Below are positions 7,639-14,203 of a stretch of 24,485 bases of DNA, one piece after another (position 1 is the first letter of the stretch; each line of letters opens with the position of its first letter). The position numbers and the translations under genes were made by a program. A model generated the notes under the pieces. The model ran no database searches. It worked only from the letters and a program-made list of their open reading frames with translations, and had not been told where the DNA came from. The stretch covers positions 1 through 24,485 of the forward strand of contig DASTUM010000039.1 in NCBI GenBank assembly GCA_035759665.1. Direction: 5' to 3'. The stretch is from Micavibrio_A sp035759665. GTDB lineage: Bacteria > Pseudomonadota > Alphaproteobacteria > Micavibrionales > Micavibrionaceae.

Positions 7639-8128
7639 AAAGAAGACCTCTAAATCGGGCCTGCTCTCTACGGATGTCACCATCGCGGACAACCGTAAGG
7701 CCAACTACGACTATTTTCTCGAAGACAAAATCGAGGCCGGCATCGTTCTCACCGGCACCGAAGTAAAATCCCTGCGCCACGGCCAGTGCGGCCTGCAGGA
7801 ATCCCACATCGCCGCGAAGAAAGGCGCGCTCTGGCTCTGGAACGCCCATATCCCCGAATACCAGCAGGCCGGCCACCACCTCCAGCACGCGCCGCGCCGC
7901 CCGCGCAAACTCCTGCTCGGCATGAGCCAGCTCAATAAGTTAATGGGCGCCGTGAACCGCGACGGCTACACCATCGTGCCCACCCGCATCTATTTCAACG
8001 CCAAAGGCCTCGCGAAGCTCGAAATCGCCCTCGCCAAGGGCAAAAAGGAATACGACAAGCGCGAAACCATCAAACAGCGTGACTGGAACCGCCAGAAACA
8101 GCGGGTTTTGCGAAACGAACGCGAATAA
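7631..8128 (+). CDS. smpB: SsrA-binding protein SmpB
   Basis: SmpB binds tmRNA and brings it to stalled ribosomes for trans-translation. The 165-residue product starts at the ATG at 7631, which overlaps the dapA stop; the open frame reaches upstream to 7571, but that part lies inside dapA. The family core is clear: NRKANYDYFLEDKIEAGIVLTGTEVKSLR, the HIPEY segment, HAPRRPRKLLL, and TIVPTRIYFNAKGLAKLEIALAKGKKEYDKR. The basic C-terminal tail (about residues 145-165, RDWNRQKQRVLRNERE) is the part that enters the mRNA channel in homologues. No tmRNA gene was seen in this window. Confidence is very high. Confidence 0.97.
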   Translation: MAKKKTSKSGLLSTDVTIADNRKANYDYFLEDKIEAGIVLTGTEVKSLRHGQCGLQESHIAAKKGALWLWNAHIPEYQQAGHHLQHAPRRPRKLLLGMSQLNKLMGAVNRDGYTIVPTRIYFNAKGLAKLEIALAKGKKEYDKRETIKQRDWNRQKQRVLRNERE

Positions 8129-8217
8129 AACTTCGAATAATACTCGATTAAATATTGCTTTTAACCATGACAATTTGGTAGAAAATTGCAACTACAACCA
8201 ACCACAGGAGTCATGGA

Positions 8218-8427
8218 ATGACAGACCGTAAGGACCGCAGGGCACAACCTTGGTCCCAGGCCAAACCAACCCCTCGTTTCAACAACGCCGCTTCACCGGC
8301 CAATGGTGCCGACGCTTACGAAGAGCGCCTGGAACGGAAACACGCAGCCAGAATGCTGGCTGAGATCAGAAAACCAGAGCCGGATTCTTCTTTCATAATA
8401 GATAGAGCAAGAAAACTCAGCTGGTAA
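8218..8427 (+). CDS. Small orphan basic protein, 69 residues
   Basis: I do not recognise this 69-residue protein. It is supported by a CAGGAG ribosome site 7 bases before the ATG and by a strong terminator beginning 29 bases after the stop, so it looks like a single-gene transcript. The first 25 residues are polar and proline/asparagine-rich and probably disordered. Residues about 30-50 (DAYEERLERKHAARMLAEIRK) are predicted by eye to form a charged helix. There is no signal peptide or membrane span. The upstream 89-base gap contains TTAACCAT at 8161-8168, identical to the CtrA half-site described in Caulobacter, but a single 8-base match is weak evidence. It parallels the 61-residue gene at 2438 in architecture only. 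Confidence 0.62.
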   Translation: MTDRKDRRAQPWSQAKPTPRFNNAASPANGADAYEERLERKHAARMLAEIRKPEPDSSFIIDRARKLSW

Positions 8428-8456
8428 ACCGCCACTATCCTTAAATTTCTAAAAAC

Positions 8457-8487
8457 AAAGGCCGGCGCAATCGGCCTTTAATTTTTT
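8457..8487 (+). terminator. Rho-independent terminator after the 69-residue gene
   Basis: A perfect 8-base stem (AAAGGCCG at 8457-8464, CGGCCTTT at 8472-8479) with a 7-base loop is followed by AATTTTTT. It lies 24 bases before the nfi start, so nfi must be transcribed from a promoter within or just after it, or by read-through. Confidence 0.88.
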
Positions 8488-8511
8488 CCGGAACGGACTA
8501 AATAAAAGGCC

Positions 8512-9249
8512 ATGCCTTCTCCCTATCCAGCCCGCATCGATTTTTCCCAGCCGCAACCGCCCCTCATTCGCGACGCCATCGAAACCCAGCGCCGGATGGC
8601 CGCGCAAGTAACCCTCAAGGACGATTTCGGCCCAATAAAAACCATCGCCGGAATCGATGTCGGCTACGACCTCAAGCGCGAACTGACCAAGGCCGTGGTC
8701 GTCGTCCTCGATTACGAGACTCTGGAATTGCAAACATCGGTAATCGCCTACGCCCATACCGACTTTCCCTATATTTCGGGCCTTCTCGCCTTCCGCGAAA
8801 GCCCTACGATCGTCAAGGCGCTGGACGGTTTGCGCGAAAAACCCGACCTACTGATGGTGGACGGCCACGGCATTGCCCATCCGCGCCGCCTCGGGATCGC
8901 TGCGCATCTGGGCGTCGTCACGGGGCTGCCATCCATCGGCGTTGCCAAGTCGCGCCTGACCGGAAAACATGAACAACTTATTCCCACGCGCGGCGCGCGC
9001 ACTCCGCTTCTCGACAAAGGCGAAACCATAGGCACGGTTCTATGCTCGAAGGACAAATGCAATCCCCTCTATGTTTCGGCGGGCCACCGGATCAGCCACG
9101 AAACCGCGCTGGAGATCACGCTGCGCTGCCTGAAAACCTACCGCCTGCCCGAACCCACCCGCATCGCCGACCAGATTTCCAAATGGCGGCTCGATGAAAA
9201 AAATCCCCCGCCATTGGCGGAGGATCTTTTCGGAAAGAAGGATGTGTAA
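8512..9249 (+). CDS. nfi: Endonuclease V (deoxyinosine 3' endonuclease)
   Basis: Endonuclease V nicks DNA, and in some organisms RNA, one phosphodiester 3' of inosine, acting in repair of deaminated adenine. The 245-residue product has all the family's hallmarks: AGIDVGYD with catalytic D49, FPYISGLLAFRE with wedge tyrosine Y87 and metal ligand E96, and VDGHGIAHPRRLGIAAHLGV with D117. GVAKSRLTGKHE follows. The family's wedge motif normally reads PYIPG, and here the fourth position is serine. It is slightly longer than the 223-residue E. coli enzyme at both ends. The ATG at 8512 has only a weak AAGG nearby. It converges on recA with a 29-base gap, so two DNA-maintenance genes sit side by side, though on opposite strands. 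Confidence 0.94.
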   Translation: MPSPYPARIDFSQPQPPLIRDAIETQRRMAAQVTLKDDFGPIKTIAGIDVGYDLKRELTKAVVVVLDYETLELQTSVIAYAHTDFPYISGLLAFRESPTIVKALDGLREKPDLLMVDGHGIAHPRRLGIAAHLGVVTGLPSIGVAKSRLTGKHEQLIPTRGARTPLLDKGETIGTVLCSKDKCNPLYVSAGHRISHETALEITLRCLKTYRLPEPTRIADQISKWRLDEKNPPPLAEDLFGKKDV

Positions 9250-9278
9250 GTTCTTTCAGGCGCCCTATGGCAAAAGCC

Positions 9279-10430
9279 TTAACCGGCCTTCTTCGATTTA
9301 GAGGCTTTGGTCGCCGGGGCGTCGTCGTTGTCGGCGGACGGGGCGTCATCCATCGCCGCTTCCGTCGCATCGGCGGGGCCGACCAGCATTGCTTCGGCAA
9401 CGAGGCCCGCATTCGCGCGGATTTTGCTTTCAAGCGTTGCCAGCATCGCCGGATTGTCACGCAGATATTGCTTGGCGTTGTCTCGGCCCTGCCCGATACG
9501 CTCGCCCTCTGCCGAGAACCACGCGCCGGATTTTTCCACGAAGCCGCCATTGACGCCAAGATCGATAATCTCGCCCGTCTTGGAAATCCCTTCGCCATAC
9601 ATGATATCGAATTCGACCTGCCGGAACGGCGGCGCCATCTTGTTCTTCACGACCTTCACGCGCGTCTGATTGCCCACCACCGTTTCGCGGTCTTTCAGGG
9701 AACCGATGCGGCGAATATCGAGGCGGACGGAGGCGTAGAATTTCAACGCGTTCCCGCCCGTCGTCGTTTCCGGCGAGCCGAACATAACGCCGATTTTCAT
9801 ACGGATCTGGTTGATGAAGATCACGACGCAGCGCGATTTGGAGATCGAACCCGTCAGCTTGCGAAGCGCCTGAGACATCAAACGAGCCTGCAATCCGACA
9901 TGCGTATCGCCCATCTCGCCTTCCAGTTCGGCCCGCGGCACGAGGGCGGCGACAGAGTCGACCACAAGAACATCAACCGCGTTGGAGCGCACCAGCGTAT
10001 CGGCTATTTCAAGCGCCTGCTCACCGGCATCCGGCTGCGAGATTAGAAGATTGTCGAGATCGACGCCGAGCTTCTTGGCATATCCGGGGTCGAGCGCATG
10101 TTCCGCGTCGATGATGGCGCAGGTGCCGCCGGCCTTTTGCGCCTCAGCGATTACCTGCAACGCCAGCGTCGTCTTGCCCGAGCTTTCCGGCCCGTAAACT
10201 TCGGTGATACGGCCGCGCGGCAATCCGCCGACGCCGAGTGCTATATCGAGGCCAAGCGATCCCGTCGAAACGACTTCGACTTCCAGCTTATTTTCCCCGT
10301 TCAGCTTCATGACCGAGCCTTTGCCGAAGGCACGCTCGATCTGCGTCAGGGCGGCTTCGAGCGCCTTTTGCTTGTCACCGGAATTTCTGTTTTCCATGAA
10401 TTCGTCTTTCTTGAATTGGGTCACTGACAT
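9279..10430 (-). CDS. recA: Recombinase RecA
   Basis: RecA forms filaments on single-stranded DNA, drives homologous strand exchange, and stimulates LexA self-cleavage. The 383-residue product carries the Walker A loop GPESSGKTT at 80-88, the DAEHALDP segment, the VVDSVAALVPRAELEGEMGD block, and the DNA-binding loop region MSQALRKLTG…INQIRMKIGVMFG. The C-terminal tail is acidic then basic (DDAPSADNDD…KSKKAG). The ATG at 10430 is chosen because AAGGAT lies 7 bases upstream; the in-frame ATG at residue 12 lacks a better site. A TTGACG-N16-TACAGT promoter and a GAAC-N7-GAAC SOS box lie upstream, so LexA control is expected. The gene is divergent from the ABC exporter. Confidence 0.98.
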   Translation of the reverse strand: MSVTQFKKDEFMENRNSGDKQKALEAALTQIERAFGKGSVMKLNGENKLEVEVVSTGSLGLDIALGVGGLPRGRITEVYGPESSGKTTLALQVIAEAQKAGGTCAIIDAEHALDPGYAKKLGVDLDNLLISQPDAGEQALEIADTLVRSNAVDVLVVDSVAALVPRAELEGEMGDTHVGLQARLMSQALRKLTGSISKSRCVVIFINQIRMKIGVMFGSPETTTGGNALKFYASVRLDIRRIGSLKDRETVVGNQTRVKVVKNKMAPPFRQVEFDIMYGEGISKTGEIIDLGVNGGFVEKSGAWFSAEGERIGQGRDNAKQYLRDNPAMLATLESKIRANAGLVAEAMLVGPADATEAAMDDAPSADNDDAPATKASKSKKAG

Positions 10431-10511
10431 TGAGATTATCCTTTTCTGGCATAGTTAAACGGGTGTTTCAACGAAACGGGGAGAGCAACTCACAGGGGTA
10501 TCTTGCAAACC

Positions 10512-10539
10512 ACTGTACCCCATTTGTTCTCACCGTCAA
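10512..10539 (-). promoter_or_regulatory. recA promoter
   Basis: On the minus strand, TTGACG (10539-10534) and TACAGT (10517-10512) are separated by 16 bases. This matches five and four of six positions of the sigma-70 consensus. Transcription would start near 10505, giving a leader of about 75 bases. Confidence 0.6.
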
Positions 10540-10546
10540 CCAAAAA

Positions 10547-10561
10547 GAACGAAAAAAGAAC
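10547..10561. promoter_or_regulatory. LexA (SOS) box, GAAC-N7-GAAC type
   Basis: The sequence GAAC-GAAAAAA-GAAC matches exactly the direct-repeat operator established for alphaproteobacterial LexA. It lies 7 bases upstream of the recA -35 element and 16 bases upstream of the -35 element of the divergent ABC exporter, so it could influence both genes. Confidence 0.8.
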
Positions 10562-10577
10562 AAATTTTTAGCAACCC

Positions 10578-10606
10578 TTGTAATCCGCCGTTTTGCCTCT
10601 TATATT
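10578..10606 (+). promoter_or_regulatory. Candidate promoter of the ABC exporter, leaderless
   Basis: TTGTAA (10578-10583) and TATATT (10601-10606) are separated by 17 bases. A start 7 bases after the -10 falls on the A of the ATG at 10614, and no Shine-Dalgarno is present, which together predict a leaderless mRNA. Confidence 0.5.
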
Positions 10607-10613
10607 CCGCGCC

Positions 10614-12458
10614 ATGAACTACGCTCAAATCATTGAGAGGCTGCCGGAATCCGGCCTGGACAGGCTTCCGGACACGGTCTGGAAGTTCCTGTGGTTTTTC
10701 ATGCGCCAGATCAAGGGCCCCCTGGCCGTTCTCTCTTCGATGGGTATGGTCGCGGGATGCCTGGGCTCCCTCTCCGCCTATTTTTTCGGCCTGATTATCG
10801 AGGTGTTCGTCGAAACGACGGACAAGGCGCTTCTGTGGACGAATCTGCAAACGCCGATTCTCCTCTACGCTTCGCTGATTCTCGTCGCCGTGCCTGTGCT
10901 CTACAATGCGCAGGGCTATCTCAACTCCGTCATGCTGCCCAACTACGCCGGGATGATCCGCCGCCAGCTTGCGCTTTATCTGTACCAGCATTCTTATAGA
11001 TACTTTCAGGACGACTTCGCGGGACGCCTCGCGGGGAAAGTCCTGGAAATGCCCTATGCGATGCGCCAGATCGTCAACGATATCACGGGTCCTTTCATCT
11101 ACGCCGCGACGACCTTTATCACCACGCTGGTCATCTTCGCGTGGATCGGAAAATATTTCGCGGGCTTCACGGCGGTCTATATCCTGCTTTACCTTATCAA
11201 CCTGAAATATTTCATCCCGAAAATCGCCAAATTGTCCGAGGATGCCTCGCGAAAGCGCAGCGTCATGCGCGGGCGTTTCGTCGATATTCTCACGAACATC
11301 TTCCTCGTCAAAATATTCGCCCGCCGCGCGCATGAAGACACATATTTCCGCGTAACCCTGCATGAAAGCGCCGCCGCCGCGACGAAGCGGGAAATCACCA
11401 TCACCGCCATGTTCCGGATGCAGCACATCCTGAACTCCTCCGTCATGCTTTGCCTGATCTTCGCCTCGGTGAATGCGTGGCACAATGACGCGCTGACCAC
11501 CGCGCAGATTTCAATGATCCTGCCCATGGCGCTGAATATGATCTCGGCAACATTCTGGCTGACGGAAATCTACACGGGCTTCTTCGAACGCCTCGGTGAG
11601 GTGCAGGAAGGCATGGAGGCCGTCGTCCACGCTCATGAAGTCACGGACAAATCCGGCGCTGCCGTCCTGATGGTGCGCACCCCCGCCATCCGTTTCGACG
11701 ATGTGACCTTTTCCTATCCCAGCCGCCCTATGCTGAAAAACTTCAACCTGCGCATCGAGGCGAAACAGCGCGTCGGCCTCGTCGGCCCCTCTGGCGCGGG
11801 AAAATCGACTCTGATGCAGCTGATCCTGCGCCTCCACGACGTGCAAGGCGGTCAGATCCTCATCGACGGTCATAACATTGCCGATGTAACGCAGGACTCC
11901 TTGCGGGAATCCGTCGCCGTCATCCCGCAAATGGCCGACATGCTTCACCGAACCGTGCGCGAGAACATCGCATACGGCCTCCCCGGCGCCACGGACGATA
12001 AAATCATCGAGGCCGCCCGCCGCGCGCAGGCGCATGACTTCATCATGCAATTGAAGGATGCGAAGGGAAACACCGGCTACGATTCAACCGTTGGCGAACG
12101 CGGCGTCAAATTGTCGGGCGGCCAGCGCCAGCGTATCGCCATCGCCCGCGCCATCTTAAAAAACGCGCCGATCCTCATTCTGGACGAAGCCACCGCCAGT
12201 CTCGATTCCGAATCCGAAAGACTGATCCAGCGCGCGCTCGAAGACGTGATGAAAGACCGAACCGTGATTGTCATCGCGCACCGCCTCTCCACCATCGCGC
12301 ATCTCGACCGCCTGATCGTCCTCCAGGAAGGCGCCATCGTCGAAGACGGAACGCACACCGAACTCTTGGGGCAAGGCGGCCTTTACGCGCGCCTGTGGAA
12401 CCTCCAGTCTGGCGGCTTCCTTTCCGACAACCACAAAAAAACCGTTCTGGAAGATTAG
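10614..12458 (+). CDS. ABC transporter, fused membrane and ATPase domains (exporter half-transporter)
   Basis: This is an inner-membrane exporter half-transporter that would work as a homodimer; the substrate is unknown. The 614-residue product has an N-terminal transmembrane domain (about 28-325) of roughly six hydrophobic segments, then an ATPase domain. Its parts are Walker A GPSGAGKST at 391-399, Q-loop Q439, signature LSGGQRQR at 500-507, Walker B LILDEA at 521-526, and H-loop H556. The ATG at 10614 is preferred to the upstream TTG at 10593 because the predicted promoter ends at 10606. The layout resembles MsbA/multidrug and lipid exporters, but no substrate-specific motif can be read. 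Its stop codon overlaps that of the convergent M23 gene by 4 bases. Confidence 0.92.
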   Translation: MNYAQIIERLPESGLDRLPDTVWKFLWFFMRQIKGPLAVLSSMGMVAGCLGSLSAYFFGLIIEVFVETTDKALLWTNLQTPILLYASLILVAVPVLYNAQGYLNSVMLPNYAGMIRRQLALYLYQHSYRYFQDDFAGRLAGKVLEMPYAMRQIVNDITGPFIYAATTFITTLVIFAWIGKYFAGFTAVYILLYLINLKYFIPKIAKLSEDASRKRSVMRGRFVDILTNIFLVKIFARRAHEDTYFRVTLHESAAAATKREITITAMFRMQHILNSSVMLCLIFASVNAWHNDALTTAQISMILPMALNMISATFWLTEIYTGFFERLGEVQEGMEAVVHAHEVTDKSGAAVLMVRTPAIRFDDVTFSYPSRPMLKNFNLRIEAKQRVGLVGPSGAGKSTLMQLILRLHDVQGGQILIDGHNIADVTQDSLRESVAVIPQMADMLHRTVRENIAYGLPGATDDKIIEAARRAQAHDFIMQLKDAKGNTGYDSTVGERGVKLSGGQRQRIAIARAILKNAPILILDEATASLDSESERLIQRALEDVMKDRTVIVIAHRLSTIAHLDRLIVLQEGAIVEDGTHTELLGQGGLYARLWNLQSGGFLSDNHKKTVLED

Positions 12459-13120
12459 CGCAGCAACGGCGCAGGGTCCGGCGACAGATGGTGGGCCGGG
12501 CCGTCAGGCAGGGAATCATAACCGTCAAAGGCCGCCATATCGTCCCGGTCTTTGACCATATCCCATGCCTTCGGCGTCATCGCCTGCACATGAAGATGCT
12601 CGTACCATCCCCCGTTTACGTCTGGCGTTCCAATGCTTGCCACGACCTTCCCGGCTTCAACCTCATCGCCAACATTGACGCGGATGTCGCCTTTGGACAG
12701 ATGCGCATAAATAAAATGGGATATCTCGCCGATCGGCTTTTCCAATCGGAAAACGATCACGGATCCCCACCCGCCGTCCTGATCGGGATCGTGGATTATT
12801 TTCGCCACGACGCTGTTATGAGCCGGAGCAACGCCCGTTCCCGCGGGCGCATTGACATCGATCCCAAGATGCACCGCCTTGTCAGGGTGCATATAAGACC
12901 CCATCCACAAGTCCTCACGGTTTTCGAGATAGCCGCCAAAACTGTAAGCAACCTTTTGCGAACGGTGCAGCGCCTCCAAAAAGCGATGCGTCAGGCCCGG
13001 ATCAAGCATCTTACCCGGCAAATACTTGCCATACAGCTCGTTCATATCGACATACAATGCCGGCTGATCTTTCAGCGACGGAAACACCGATAAAAACGCT
13101 TGTTGCAGATTTTCAAACAT
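12455..13120 (-). CDS. M23-family metallopeptidase, no signal peptide
   Basis: The LytM/M23 zinc fold is complete: HLGIDVNAPAGTG gives ligands H84 and D88, YAH gives H140, and EHLHV supplies H175 and H177. Such enzymes usually cut peptidoglycan cross-links outside the cytoplasm. The 221-residue protein, however, begins MFENLQQAFLSVFPSLK and has no signal peptide or membrane anchor, so it may act in the cytoplasm or on a non-wall substrate. A GGYLENR segment (62-68) upstream of the zinc motif lies outside the common core. The ATG at 13120 has only a weak GGGA site. The neighbours are the convergent ABC exporter, overlapping by 4 bases at the stop, and, across a repeat, a kinase-like gene on the same strand. 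Confidence 0.88.
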   Translation of the reverse strand: MFENLQQAFLSVFPSLKDQPALYVDMNELYGKYLPGKMLDPGLTHRFLEALHRSQKVAYSFGGYLENREDLWMGSYMHPDKAVHLGIDVNAPAGTGVAPAHNSVVAKIIHDPDQDGGWGSVIVFRLEKPIGEISHFIYAHLSKGDIRVNVGDEVEAGKVVASIGTPDVNGGWYEHLHVQAMTPKAWDMVKDRDDMAAFDGYDSLPDGPAHHLSPDPAPLLR

Positions 13121-13170
13121 CGTCCCAAATTACCACACAATATTCCATAAGTATATATTGATCTAAAGTA

Positions 13171-13270
13171 CCGTCATTGCGGCCCCGGCCATGAGCCGGG
13201 AGAAGCAATCCAGAAATCGCGAACCCAGCTGGATTTGCTTCGTCGCGCTGTACACTCCTCACAATGACGA
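13171..13270. repeat. Palindromic intergenic repeat, copy B (full form)
   Basis: Outer arms CGTCATTG (13172-13179) and CAATGACG (13262-13269) pair perfectly. An inner pair, GAAGCAATCCAG (13202-13213) and CTGGATTTGCTTC (13229-13241), matches with one extra T. A small hairpin CCGGC/GCCGG lies at 13185-13199. The 100-base element ends 9 bases before the stop codon of the kinase-like gene. Its form is that of Rickettsia-palindromic-element-type repeats. Confidence 0.85.
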
Positions 13271-13278
13271 TTTATATC

Positions 13279-14193
13279 TCAGGCTTTGGCATCCCGCCGC
13301 GCCGCCGCCACCGCGAGCCTTATGTCGCCCGCCTGTTCCATCGTGAACCGCCCATGCTGGTGCCTGTCGAACACGTCCTTTGCTGCCTGCAAATAGTCAA
13401 GATTCCACGGATGCTTGAGCGCCAGCCGTCCCTGATCGTATCCTGCATAGCGCAGCGCCGACCGCTCCCAATCGACCAGGTATACTTTATCGTCCGAAAC
13501 GATCATGTTCGAAGAAACCAGATCGCCATGTGAAAAACACGCCGTGACGACGGGGTTTTTCTCTAAAAGCGCCCTGCCTTTCAAAACAACCGGATCCGCC
13601 GAACCGCTTTGCAAGATCACGTCGCGCAAGTTGGCGTCGAGGATATCGCAAAGAGGCTTATATTCGACGCCCTGCCTCTCCGCCACTGCGAGAAGCGGCT
13701 CGCTAACCTGCCCGATAAAATATTTAGAATCCCGCCAGTGCGAAAAAATACGGCCCGGAATGAATTCTTCCTGAAACTGTATGTAATCGTCACTGGCGTG
13801 GTGTTCGTAAATCCGCGGCACCTTCAGGCCGGATTCCGGGAGAATATTCGTCCGCACATGCAATTCGCGCTCGGTGTTCTGGCCGTAGCGCGAATTGCGG
13901 AACACCGTCTTGATCGTTTTCCTCGCATCGACGACGAAGCCGCGCGCACGGTTCCCGTCCTCGCTGATCTGCAAGGCGTCATAGCCGATCGGCAGGCTGT
14001 AATGCGTCGAAGGGTAAAATTGCGCGCTGTTCCAGAGCGCCACGACCATCCGCTTGCGAAGCCCCGGCACATGGCGGAGCCTTCCCCATACGCCCTTGGG
14101 ATTGATATGCTCCTTGCGCACGATCCATGTGCCAAACCACACGAAATCCTTTTCCGGCTCGCCGCTGAACTGCGAAAAGATGGCAGGATGCAA
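13279..14193 (-). CDS. APH/choline-kinase-like phosphotransferase
   Basis: The C-terminal half shows the protein-kinase-like fold of aminoglycoside/choline kinases: the catalytic loop SHGDLVSSN (about 221-229) and the metal-binding VDWE (about 240-243), so it probably phosphorylates a small molecule or sugar. The N-terminal lobe is poorly recognisable. I place the start at the TTG at 14193 (304 residues) because AGAGG (14205-14201) lies 7 bases upstream; the TTG at 14199 is in frame but only one base from it, and no early ATG exists. The ribosome site overlaps the cckA stop codon, so translation is likely coupled to cckA. An antibiotic-resistance role is not supported: the context is chromosomal and regulatory, and the substrate is unknown. 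Confidence 0.8.
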   Translation of the reverse strand: MHPAIFSQFSGEPEKDFVWFGTWIVRKEHINPKGVWGRLRHVPGLRKRMVVALWNSAQFYPSTHYSLPIGYDALQISEDGNRARGFVVDARKTIKTVFRNSRYGQNTERELHVRTNILPESGLKVPRIYEHHASDDYIQFQEEFIPGRIFSHWRDSKYFIGQVSEPLLAVAERQGVEYKPLCDILDANLRDVILQSGSADPVVLKGRALLEKNPVVTACFSHGDLVSSNMIVSDDKVYLVDWERSALRYAGYDQGRLALKHPWNLDYLQAAKDVFDRHQHGRFTMEQAGDIRLAVAAARRDAKA

Positions 14194-14203
14194 CTGCAAG
14201 CCT

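Noticed and set aside
9267..10046. A 259-residue plus-strand open frame
   Set aside because: It is entirely antisense to recA and shows no family motif; codon bias of recA explains it.
13279..14193. Aminoglycoside resistance gene
   Set aside because: The catalytic motifs are shared by many APH/choline-kinase-type enzymes, and the chromosomal regulatory context gives no support for a resistance role.
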